The notes below the pieces were generated by a model. The model was not told where the DNA came from. It made no database searches and worked only from the letters and a program-made list of their open reading frames with translations. A DNA stretch of 30,778 nucleotides. It comes from a virus. The first letter of the stretch is position 1, and the number at the start of each line of letters is the position of its first letter. The DNA is taken from IMG/VR virus record IMGVR_UViG_3300012954_000045, positions 1 to 30,778 of that record, one strand, 5' to 3'. Both the position numbers and the translations under genes were made by a program. Of this stretch, positions 20,601 through 28,500 are shown piece by piece.

Positions 20601-23600
20601 TTCCTTTTGATGAGTGGAAAGAAGGATATCAAAAAGCAGCACACCCAACTGGATATAATTTATTTGCAAGAACTGCAATTACTAATGTTGTTGGTAAACA
20701 AAATACCATTGAATCTGTTGTTAAGGTAGAAACAAATGTAAATGAAGTTGTAGCACTTAGGAGAAAATATAATTATCTTGTAACAAAGAATAATGGTTTA
20801 GATGAAGTTGAAGTTAAAAACAGATTATTGACAGACGTTAAAAATATTAAGAATTCTGTTGTTGCTGCTTTTGAAGATATTTCTAATCAATTTGATGGAA
20901 TTGAAACAGCATTCCCACTTAAAGTAGTGGATCCTGTTACACCTACAGTCAAAGATGTAAATGGAAACGATGTTATCAATTATATTGAAAATTATGATAT
21001 AGACCAAATGGTTGTTTTACTTGATAATATCATTCAAACTTATGGAACCTCTTGGATTGTAACTGATGCTGATAAAACCATCAGATTTACTTCAAATAGA
21101 AATTCTGGTGAAATTATGCCTAATGAGAAATTATATTACAGGCAGTTTAATGATGATACCGTTGTATATTGTATGACGCAGACAACAACTGCTGCTACTG
21201 ATACATTTGATCTTGTACAAAAAGATGGTAATGTATTCCCAGCGGGTATTTTTAGTTCTATTGATGAAGATAACTATTTGGTTATTGTTGATGGTGCAGT
21301 ACAGTTAAATTCTTCCTTTAGTATTTCTGCAGGTGGAGGTTCGCCTACAATCCAGTTTACAGAAACAATTCCAGTTGATTCTGAACTTTCTATCAGATAT
21401 CTTTCTGGATTCTTAAAGAATGAATTTACCTCAGGCACAGTCACTGCTGGTGCTGCAATTACTTTAAGTAATAAACCAGGTGGCGTTACATCCAAAGATA
21501 GTTATTTTGTATTTGTTGATGGTATTTGTATTACCACAGACGACTTTGAAATTGATGGTAGTAATGATTTAGTATTTGATTACGGATTTGCATATGACTC
21601 ATTGATTGTTATAATTGATCCTCTTGGTGTTTCTTTAGAAGAACAAGAAGAAGTTCTTTTATCAACAAAATATGATTATAAAGTTAATGATGGTCAACTT
21701 GTAATTCCAGTAGGATTTACAATTAACGCTGAAGATTATTTTGTTGAAATTGCTGGTATTGTTCAAACTCCATATATTGTATATGATACTGTTACTAGCG
21801 GTATTAGAAAAATTAACTTCTTTGAACCACCTCAAAGATATGTTGGTCCTGATCTTGACGTGGGTAGACAATTTATTGGTTTACTTTATCAAAGATCTGA
21901 TGCTGATGGAAGTTTAGGAACTACTCAAAATTATCAGTTTGATGATATTAGTAAAAACATTATTCATACAAAGGAACCAATTGACAATTTCATCATTGGT
22001 GATTTCATTGTTAACTCAAATGAGTTAGTAAGTTCTATAATTACAGATAAAAATACCTCTGAGGTTAGAGTTATTATTGAAACTGGTCATAGTGGTGCAG
22101 TTGCTGCAGGAGCAACATTTGATATTGTCGTTAACTCTTTAACTAATATTTTTGTTGGAGATAGAGTTAAATTTAAAGCATCTTATGGTATGACAAGTTC
22201 TAGTGATGATGAACTTGAAATTACCTCAATTAATGTCGGCACTAAAACCATTACGCTTACAAACATTAGTTCTGGTTCTTTGACCATTAATATGGCACAA
22301 GATACTACTATTGTATTCTTACATCATACATTAACTATTGAAAATATTGTAACTGATGTATCAATTACAAATAGAGACAATGCATTTACAAATGGTCAAA
22401 CTATTGTTAGTGGTTTTGTAAGTTCTCAAAAAACCAACGTAATTACAAGTGTTGATGAAACTTATGGTATCTCTACTGCTGATACTGTATTTGATGTTGC
22501 TGATGCAACAGGTCTTGCCCAAAATGATTATATTGCAATTGATAATTTTGAAATCGTAAAAATTACCAATATTTCTAGTAATACACTCACAGTTACTAGA
22601 TCTCAGTTAAATACTGCAGCACCATTATTCCATGGCGATCAAGTTTCAGTACAAAAAATTATTCCATATACATTGACTGTCCAATCTTTCCAAAGAGGAT
22701 TTGACTCCAATAAAAAAGAATTTGTATTGAAAGAGAATGGAATTCCTGTATTCATCACTTCAGATAAAGATATCTTTGTAATTGTTAATGGTATTCTGCA
22801 AAAGAGAGGATCTTCCTATAACTTAGTTGAAAATGGAACATCTTTCTCTACATTATTATTTGATGAGGCACCTTCAGATGGTACGCCATTCAACTGTTTC
22901 TATGTTGGTGAGCAGATTTCTATTAGAGATATCTCAAATCAATTTAATGGTGTTGAAACTGCATTTGACCTTCGTGATGTTAATGGTGAAATTTTTAGTT
23001 TAATTTCTAACGGAAGAGCAGAGGCAAATATTTCTGCTAACCTCATTTTGTTTATTGATGGTGTATATCAAATTCCATCAACTAGTGAGTTTGGAAGACA
23101 GGAAGCATATCCAGAGTCATTATCATCATTTAAATTGTTTGGTAGTTTGATTGAATTTTCATCACCTCCAAAATTTGGTTCTGAATTTGAAGGGTATATC
23201 TTTGTAGGTTCAGCAGATGATTATGAGAGTATTGATGTTGATGCTACTGTTGAGGCAGGTGACAGAATAATTCAACAAAATGAAGTATCGGAAAGGGGTA
23301 TTATTAATATCCTTAGTGCAACTAGATTAGCAGTTACTAATTCAAATGGACAAAAGAACACAAATCCATTGTCTGGAATCAATCCAGGTAGTATTGGTGA
23401 GTATGGTTGGTGGTTAAGTGATTTGGTAAAAGATGCTAAAGTCAGAGAATCATTAAGATCTAGAAGAACTTTATCATCAGCGATTGCTACTCTCCCAGGT
23501 GGCGTGTTCCCATTAACAGGAGAAACATTATATACTACTGCGGTTCCATCCATTGAGATTGATGAGATTTCTCCTGATCTACCAACAAATCCAGATGATG

Positions 23601-24058
23601 ATACAAACTTAATTATATTCTCATTACCAGCGGTGGGTCAATTCCCTGCTAGACAAATTAATTCAAGGTACACTACGTTTATTCCCAGAAACCCAGCAGT
23701 TGCTGGAGATAAGGATGAACTGCAAGGTGTCAAAGTTGGTACTGACTTACCATTTGATCAAATTATTCAGGTGCAATCTTATGATGGCAATGCTATTACA
23801 GAAACATTTGAAAATGATCCATCAGCAATTGGTATCAGAAGTTTCTATAATGGGGTGACATTCCTAAGTGGAAAAACTGCTAAGGTAATTAATTGGGATA
23901 CTACTAACAATTATTTGTATTTGAAACTTGATGATCCAAACCAAGCTATTCAAGTATCAGATAGAATTAACGGCACTAACTTAGAATGTAGTGATCATGA
24001 CCTTATTGCAGTATATCAGTCATTGACTGTTGGTGCCGAAGTATATTATAACTTCTAG
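14696..24058 (+). CDS. 7: Giant gp7-like baseplate wedge protein (3120 aa) with YHYH-like domain and repeats
   Basis: N-terminal residues 1-240 match the C-terminal third of T4 gp7: YPNFVNFVKDYYRYLETNGN (about 24-43), then AKDFYLAKGTPKGIEFYFKF (199-218), corresponding to the T4 'F-E-F-C-E-A-Y-I-Q-Y-L' and 'Y-STKGIEASYKFLF' blocks. T4 gp7 has 1032 aa; here about 2800 residues follow. Blocks of 'I..V.I...G.GY...P.I.I' modules occur at about 535-770, 1025-1060 and 1609-1750. A YHYH-like domain spans about 845-975 (HSPIIGWALDGSPIYGPYG at 850-868; NGRYGVTPEYPEGVYAYFLT near 935-953), with the second His of the name motif replaced (YAYF). C-terminally, 'VFVDGI.Q' modules recur, and DISNQF-x-G-x-ETAF-x-L occurs twice (D2061, D2745). 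Start 14696 lies 2 nt after the gp6 stop. Probably the wedge initiator with surface-exposed insertions for host or baseplate contacts. Confidence 0.8.
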   Translation: MFNDLKVSSSIVGQVPTYFASEYPNFVNFVKDYYRYLETNGNPLDLLNGVQDLIDIDTYTGIDASANLKVNIDADDTDVIVSGHVEFPRAQGLLKIDDEVIIYKKRFHGTDGNGDKVTTFSGCTRGFTYNDLSYDSGFTVNNETTPAAHSINSIVYNQSYSYILYFLEELRSNYLVDFPANILNDNIGNININQILKKAKDFYLAKGTPKGIEFYFKFLFQKKPELRNYKENLYAPSEATFQSKNIVRLESLDTYNVPSLVGNSIKQQDKVFPVQTAENVFSFASQIYEFEISNGDQILPTQFTVVTAIPETVGAERRLYVDSTYGFPENGVVRINQNLVTYTGKRSNYFECDSSLDFVLSNFQSTNDVNLLLGDIVYDNSTLATASDDPGASFVVYVGISDVTIETNNIGYQIGDLGFVSNVIVEDNLIVSGWQFNDTIPLDLNESLVAGVTKIYVDDNCVYMPFSTVPYYPISYNSSTSIIKEQDIYVKIPKQFEQSNEDDKIDIPTNSAVGVLRDGTPILSWKSATTFTRGKVESVSIIDGGNNFNVNDPPVLLVDGPTKLNSTDPDGTTAEISLGINGSITEVFITDKGSGYSQNTTIIITKNPSNDVNIPFRDAVLRPLVVDGKISKVRIVDPGTGYTHQPTIQIVSQTETTPANIEVNVTGSIYKVNVDNPGSLYTQDPEYQLKKGAGAAGLVTIENGKLLTVDLVNGGQSYKSAPKVRVVDSTGGGVGAEVVATFNKAQGAVTGFVITNSGLNYNEFNTSLEITEEGSGEILQINVERWNLLNNWDTNNISNYNTADGSLLLDGATVGGKTEQRFTILGSPKRLRIDGLSPNLSDNANQNQQHSPIIGWALDGSPIYGPYGFAVANDASSSIVKLTSGYNKLQATSLPADSIRRSTTSPGLLTNYPMGSFAEDYVFSDNVQGLDSENGRYGVTPEYPEGVYAYFLTIDDADRKLGFPFFIGPKFKGKVFSDFNILETSNIENISGLRRYLTPEGNGYHKPTDTGNFVVESIPSSTEAVVDSIDVLASGAGYKLGDVLEFDNEGTSGFGAAGFVSTIKGRTISSVSKATYDYLEYDEENIPFSSGAVIQTAGNYSASIYAVDQKLKRMYLTGVNNGPLKEGVQIFDTSLTIDPGISTELAAIDSTLEFDAVGNRTNNLVYQAELVDNVDSVSGYLRLQNYNLGSNISLYTVGKFIRINTEYCKIVQVFAADNAILVRRGVNKTVPEAYSSGTNIILTEELRVFDSSLFKINDIIQSGTEKFKIVDIQIFKDDKVVGTRIDAGGSGNVGTFYCFFDGVLQTLAGQASQVVQLGAGGNVEDLTFTPQTGITSNPIVQIGTLSTYDAVGQSFLDVDIKASAYRHTLIVERAAFASAAEFHFARSSVDRLKFINGIVKEYEEDRILAKLNSAGNGLVQNDFVKISAALNLTNTYQIQYNSINNPPRFEVNTGNGFDHTISSLEFNEGSTYVFEVANINLGALTVEFYGPSFDVNTQTTTVGRKYFDVNIKKVIVGGNITKFTIFPDDSDLTDYIMRIGVVGSSDYKDYIIKTVSEPINGEYNVVNSASTYFEVYTKEDPLPDASYVYTSNKISYITRSKVATGGINTATLTSGGFNYTTTPIISNVVTTSGEGAILEPISDSIGKINKIKAISSGYGYSPDVTQKPSVIFPRITKIKNNFIVTSLRIDDPGQQYIFAPRIILSGGGIPDNSTNHAIIEAEVTNGRIIDIELVFPGIRYNSAPSIDVEKYYYAGLTSSGELSFKFAFNQYILENDIFKFRAYYEENGVEKFVDSSINFYAKLNSTTISAREEPVSNNTPNVNPMTQVNLPSGATPTRYELISLARKASVTALVSKSQFISGEKVTVNGDPSKIGFVSNNKGWQEGSSILRIENYNYLITENDEISGSDSGAFGIIETAFGISAVTDVGAIVQTPKKFLDTKSFLGSSALRLQDSYRYQKFAYEIGTEVPFDEWKEGYQKAAHPTGYNLFARTAITNVVGKQNTIESVVKVETNVNEVVALRRKYNYLVTKNNGLDEVEVKNRLLTDVKNIKNSVVAAFEDISNQFDGIETAFPLKVVDPVTPTVKDVNGNDVINYIENYDIDQMVVLLDNIIQTYGTSWIVTDADKTIRFTSNRNSGEIMPNEKLYYRQFNDDTVVYCMTQTTTAATDTFDLVQKDGNVFPAGIFSSIDEDNYLVIVDGAVQLNSSFSISAGGGSPTIQFTETIPVDSELSIRYLSGFLKNEFTSGTVTAGAAITLSNKPGGVTSKDSYFVFVDGICITTDDFEIDGSNDLVFDYGFAYDSLIVIIDPLGVSLEEQEEVLLSTKYDYKVNDGQLVIPVGFTINAEDYFVEIAGIVQTPYIVYDTVTSGIRKINFFEPPQRYVGPDLDVGRQFIGLLYQRSDADGSLGTTQNYQFDDISKNIIHTKEPIDNFIIGDFIVNSNELVSSIITDKNTSEVRVIIETGHSGAVAAGATFDIVVNSLTNIFVGDRVKFKASYGMTSSSDDELEITSINVGTKTITLTNISSGSLTINMAQDTTIVFLHHTLTIENIVTDVSITNRDNAFTNGQTIVSGFVSSQKTNVITSVDETYGISTADTVFDVADATGLAQNDYIAIDNFEIVKITNISSNTLTVTRSQLNTAAPLFHGDQVSVQKIIPYTLTVQSFQRGFDSNKKEFVLKENGIPVFITSDKDIFVIVNGILQKRGSSYNLVENGTSFSTLLFDEAPSDGTPFNCFYVGEQISIRDISNQFNGVETAFDLRDVNGEIFSLISNGRAEANISANLILFIDGVYQIPSTSEFGRQEAYPESLSSFKLFGSLIEFSSPPKFGSEFEGYIFVGSADDYESIDVDATVEAGDRIIQQNEVSERGIINILSATRLAVTNSNGQKNTNPLSGINPGSIGEYGWWLSDLVKDAKVRESLRSRRTLSSAIATLPGGVFPLTGETLYTTAVPSIEIDEISPDLPTNPDDDTNLIIFSLPAVGQFPARQINSRYTTFIPRNPAVAGDKDELQGVKVGTDLPFDQIIQVQSYDGNAITETFENDPSAIGIRSFYNGVTFLSGKTAKVINWDTTNNYLYLKLDDPNQAIQVSDRINGTNLECSDHDLIAVYQSLTVGAEVYYNF

Positions 24059-24061
24059 TCC

Positions 24062-24069
24062 TATAAATA
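24062..24069 (+). promoter_or_regulatory. Late promoter motif (TATAAATA)
   Basis: Exact T4-type late motif TATAAATA in the 30-bp gap between the giant gp7-like gene and gp8, 20 nt before the gp8 start. It lets gp8 and the downstream gene be expressed independently of the 9.4-kb gene. Confidence 0.7.
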
Positions 24070-24088
24070 AAAAGAAAACTGTTTAACG

Positions 24089-25531
24089 ATGGCGGCAATT
24101 TTAACCGATAGATTTAGGGTAGTTCTTGCTGAAAATTTCAGAAGAAGGGTTGCTTTAGGTGAGGACCCCCAGTTTGTTGACTCAAACGGCAATAGAACAG
24201 TAGATCCGATTGGATTGTATTTGTTTTTTGCAAAATCTGATGGTTGGACAAATAACCAACCAGTAAATCCTATTGATAATCAAGAAGCAGCGTTTAATAT
24301 TTACGACCAAATGATTGGTCTGAAGAAAATTCCTTCTTCTGAAATTAGAGCGGTAATTCCAAATAAAACTTGGTCGTCTGGAACTACGTATGACATTTAC
24401 CGTGACGATTATGGTTCTATTATTAATTCTACTAATAATGTAATCAATTATGTTGAGGGATTAAACACTGAAACTCATTTATATGAAACTGATTATTTTG
24501 TTGTAACGTCAGAGTATAAAGTATATAAGTGCTTAAGCAATAATAATAATACGGCATCTACTATTGAACCTTCTTCGACAACTAGTGCTCCATTTACTTT
24601 AGCAGATGGATATGTTTGGAAATTTATGTTTAGTGTAAATGCTAATGATTTTGAAAAATTTAAGAGCGATGAATATATTCCAATCCCAGAAGTTTCTGGA
24701 ATTGATTTAAATAATGCTATTGCACCAGCATCAAATTACGGTGGTGCAATCTATAATGTTGTAATTAAAACACCTGGTACAAACTATACTGCAAACTCTG
24801 AGTTTGATATTATTGGAGATGGTCAGAACGGTAGAGTTAGAATTACCTCTACAGACGCATCAGGTGCCATCACAGGCATTAAAGTTCTTAACCCTGGAAC
24901 TGGGTATACATTTGCACAGATCAACACCACAGGGGGTTCTAACGCTATTTTAGAACCAATTATTTCGCCTAAGGAAGGTTTGGCAACCACTGGCATGTTA
25001 TTGGAGTTGGGTGCATATAGATTAGCACTTCATTGTAAGTTAGAAAACAATGATTTTGTGTTTGGTAATGATTTTAGTGTTGTTGGTGTAATTTACAATC
25101 CAGTAACTACTAGCAACTCAGCGACGTTGAATGGTGCTAGGAGAATGACTTTATCTTACTCCAATCCTGGTGTAAGTCCTTTATCGAATTCACAAGAAGA
25201 TTATGACGATATTTTAATTTCTACCCCAGGCGGTGGTAGTGGTGCGTCTGGTAGAATTGTCCATTATGAACCAGACACTGTAAATAACATCTACACAATT
25301 TATTTCACACAAGAAAATCAATTAGGTGTTGGTCAAAATAGTAATGGTGCTAGACCATCTTTTGTAGATGGCGAAACTATTATTATTGGTTCTGAAACCG
25401 TTACTATTGACACTGTTTCTGAACCAGACATCGTAAGAGGGTCTGGAGAAATCATCTACATAGATAATAGGAATACAATTTCCAGAGCACAAGACCAGAC
25501 GGAAGATTTCAAAATTATTTTAGAGTTCTAA
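24089..25531 (+). CDS. 8: Baseplate wedge subunit gp8
   Basis: gp8 dimerises in the T4 wedge and bridges gp7, gp10 and gp6. The C-terminus GSGEIIYIDNRNTISRAQDQTEDFKI matches T4 'HSGEMIYMENRPPIIMAMDQTEEINI' residue for residue in the E-IY-x-NR...DQTE frame; TIEPSSTT...ADGYVWKFMFSV (about 160-190) matches T4 'TIEPGDGYVWEYLFEI'. The N-terminal DRFRVVLAENFRRRV fits the family start. At 480 aa it exceeds T4 gp8 (334 aa); the extra length includes a 'NPGTGYT'-type module (about 217-292), like those in the gp7-like protein. Start at 24089 follows the late motif; a Shine-Dalgarno is weak. Confidence 0.9.
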   Translation: MAAILTDRFRVVLAENFRRRVALGEDPQFVDSNGNRTVDPIGLYLFFAKSDGWTNNQPVNPIDNQEAAFNIYDQMIGLKKIPSSEIRAVIPNKTWSSGTTYDIYRDDYGSIINSTNNVINYVEGLNTETHLYETDYFVVTSEYKVYKCLSNNNNTASTIEPSSTTSAPFTLADGYVWKFMFSVNANDFEKFKSDEYIPIPEVSGIDLNNAIAPASNYGGAIYNVVIKTPGTNYTANSEFDIIGDGQNGRVRITSTDASGAITGIKVLNPGTGYTFAQINTTGGSNAILEPIISPKEGLATTGMLLELGAYRLALHCKLENNDFVFGNDFSVVGVIYNPVTTSNSATLNGARRMTLSYSNPGVSPLSNSQEDYDDILISTPGGGSGASGRIVHYEPDTVNNIYTIYFTQENQLGVGQNSNGARPSFVDGETIIIGSETVTIDTVSEPDIVRGSGEIIYIDNRNTISRAQDQTEDFKIILEF

Positions 25532-25534
25532 GAG

Positions 25535-28500
25535 ATGCCCCAGACAACTAACCTGAACACCCCTCCATATTTTGAGGATTTTGACGCAGCAGATAACTTT
25601 CATAAAGTTCTGTTTCGACCAGGATTCCCTCTGCAGGCGAGGGAACTAACAGTTCTGCAATCTTTACTGCAGGATCAAATTGAAAAGTTTGGATCTAGCA
25701 TCTATAAAGATGGTGCTATGGTTATTCCAGGTCAAATTTCTTATGACCTGTATTATACTTCTGTGCTTATTGAGGATGAATATTTTGGTATCTCTGCTGA
25801 CACAATTAAGGACTTTATTGTTGGTCAAACGATCATTGGTCAATCTTCTGGGGTAAAGGCGAGAGTTGTCAATTGCAGTTCTTCTCAAGAGTCGGAAAAG
25901 GGCAAAACGACTCTTTATGTTAAGTATACAAGTGCTGGAACTTCAAATACCGCTGGTACATTTCTTGATGATGAAATTCTTTTAGCAGAAGATTCTTTCA
26001 GTATTGGGGAAACTGTAATTCAAGCAGATACTGATTTTGCAAAATGTGTCACTGAAGATGCAACTCATGTTGGTTCTGCTGCAAAGATTACTCCTGGTAT
26101 CTATTTTATTAAAGGATTCTTTACATCTGTTGCTGAGCAAGAGATTATTCTTGATCAATTTGGGGTAGCACCATCTTATAGAATTGGTCTGCAAGTATTA
26201 GAAACTATTGTAACTCCTGAGGATGATCAGACGCTTACAGATCCTTCTCAGGGATATTCTAACTATTCTGCACCTGGAGCACATAGATTACAACTACAAG
26301 CAAAACTTGTTAAAAAAAGTTTAACAGATCAGTCAGTTACTGACTTTATTGAACTTCTTAGATTAGAAGAAGGTGGTCTCAGAGAGATTGTAACTACTTC
26401 TAGAGCACAGATTGCCCGTACATTAGAAGATACTTTAGCAAGAAGAACTTTTGATGAATCAGGCGATTACGAAGTAAAAAATTATACATTTACAAAAGAC
26501 GAATGCCTTGATGATGGTGTAAATAACGGTATTTTTAATATTGATGAGAAAACTGATCAAGACAATACACCATCATCTGATCTTTTTGAAATCAACGTAT
26601 CTCCAGGTAAATCATATGTTCTTGGATATGAGATTGAAAATGTTGCAACAAATTACGTTGATATTGAAAAACCAAGAACTACTGATAAAGAAACTAATAA
26701 ATTAATCTCTACAGATGCAAGAGGATTTGAATTTAGAACTGCTAAGGGTAACGAACCACTTTATGGAAATCTTCAACCTGCATACCAATCTCAACAAGTT
26801 GTTGCATTAAAAGATACTAATGGTGATGTAATTGGTTATGGTTTATTTGTTGGTTTTGAAACAGGAAGTACGTATGATGTTGTTAGAGTTGCTGCAATTA
26901 AACTACTAGGAAGTAGTGCTGTAACTGATATTACTGATATTGTTATTAATGGTACTATTAACTTTGCAACTAATGTTGCTAGTGGTGGACACCAATTTAC
27001 TGTTAATGGCACTGGGGGAAAAACAAATCCATATTTGTTTAAAACATTCAATAATAACGTTATTAAATCACTAGAAGGTCCATCTGCTTTTAATGTACAG
27101 ACAGTTGCTACTGGTACTATTAATGCTGGTGGGTCAGGTGGATCTGTAAATGTTCCATTCTCATCTTCAAATGTTAGTGATTATACATTGAGAATTGATG
27201 GTGATTCTACATCAGTTGCAAGACCACTGACTGGTGCATCACCAAACCTTAGTGGTGGTAACTTTGCTTTTACTATTTCAACTGCTGCAGGAACTGCAAA
27301 TGATAATTTTGTACTGTATGGTCCAAAGAATGTTCCTAATCCAGTATTGAAACTCTCTTCTCTTAAGAAGATGAGAGTTATTAAACTTAGAGATATTGCG
27401 AATAAGTACGATATTAATGATACTACTTTAAGTTTAGGTCTTACTAGAGTATCGAAAATTCATGCTGTTTTTAATTATGATGAACCTGCATCGAATGATT
27501 TTAATAATGTTTATCCTAATGTAACTTATGGTTCTGGTACTCCTGCATTTAAGGCAGGGGAAGTTATTGTAGGAAGATCCAGTGGTGCAAAGGGAAGAGT
27601 AATTAAGCAAGAATCATCTACAACAAAAGTATATTTTGTATATGAAACTTCTTCCAATTTCATTCCCAATGAAGAACTTTATGGATATGAAACTGCATCA
27701 ACTGCAATAGTATCTACTGTAAACTCTAACGGACTTACAAACCTTAAAAGTAGGTACTTCCTTGATGATGGGCAAAGAGCACATAGTTTTGAGTTCTCTA
27801 CAATTACTAAAACAAATGTAGGAAGTTCTATTCCTAATGATACCTCACTATGGGTAGTTCTTGATCATTTTGAAGATGATAATGCATCAGGATTATTCTA
27901 TACTGCTAATTCATACTATGATGCAAAGTGTGAAGAAATTCCTTCTTTCCAATGGGGTTCAGAACTTTATTATTTGAATGACTGTGTTGATTATAGAATT
28001 AATCAAACCGATGTATTTTCAGTTGGTAACGGTGAGTATAACACACCCCATCAAATTGATGCAACTCAAATTATTGCAGATACAAAACTTTCTAATTATG
28101 GAAATTATAATTACGTTTATTCAGATGAAAAACTACCTGCAGGATTTATTGAGGCAAACGAGGTAGAATATTATCTTGGTAGAATTGATCATCTTTATAT
28201 TAATAAAATTGGGGAATTTGTTACGAAAAAAGGCAGTCCTTCTTTAGATCCTAAAGAACCTGGTGATCGTATCAAAAATGCTATGAAATTGATTAGCATT
28301 GAGATGCCTCCTTATGTTAGAAATTTAGATAATATTAAAATTTCTAGATTTGCTAACAGGCGTTATACAATGAAAGACATTGGTAAACTTGAAGATAGAT
28401 TAGCAAATGTTGAATACTATACTCAATTAAGTTTACTTGAAAGTGAAACTGCTAACTTATTTGTTGCTGATGGTTCTGGATTGAATAGATTGAAGAATGG

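Noticed and set aside
18222-23553. Short open frames within the giant gene on both strands
   Set aside because: AT-rich shadows with Leu/Ile/Asn bias and no start signals inside one long coding frame.
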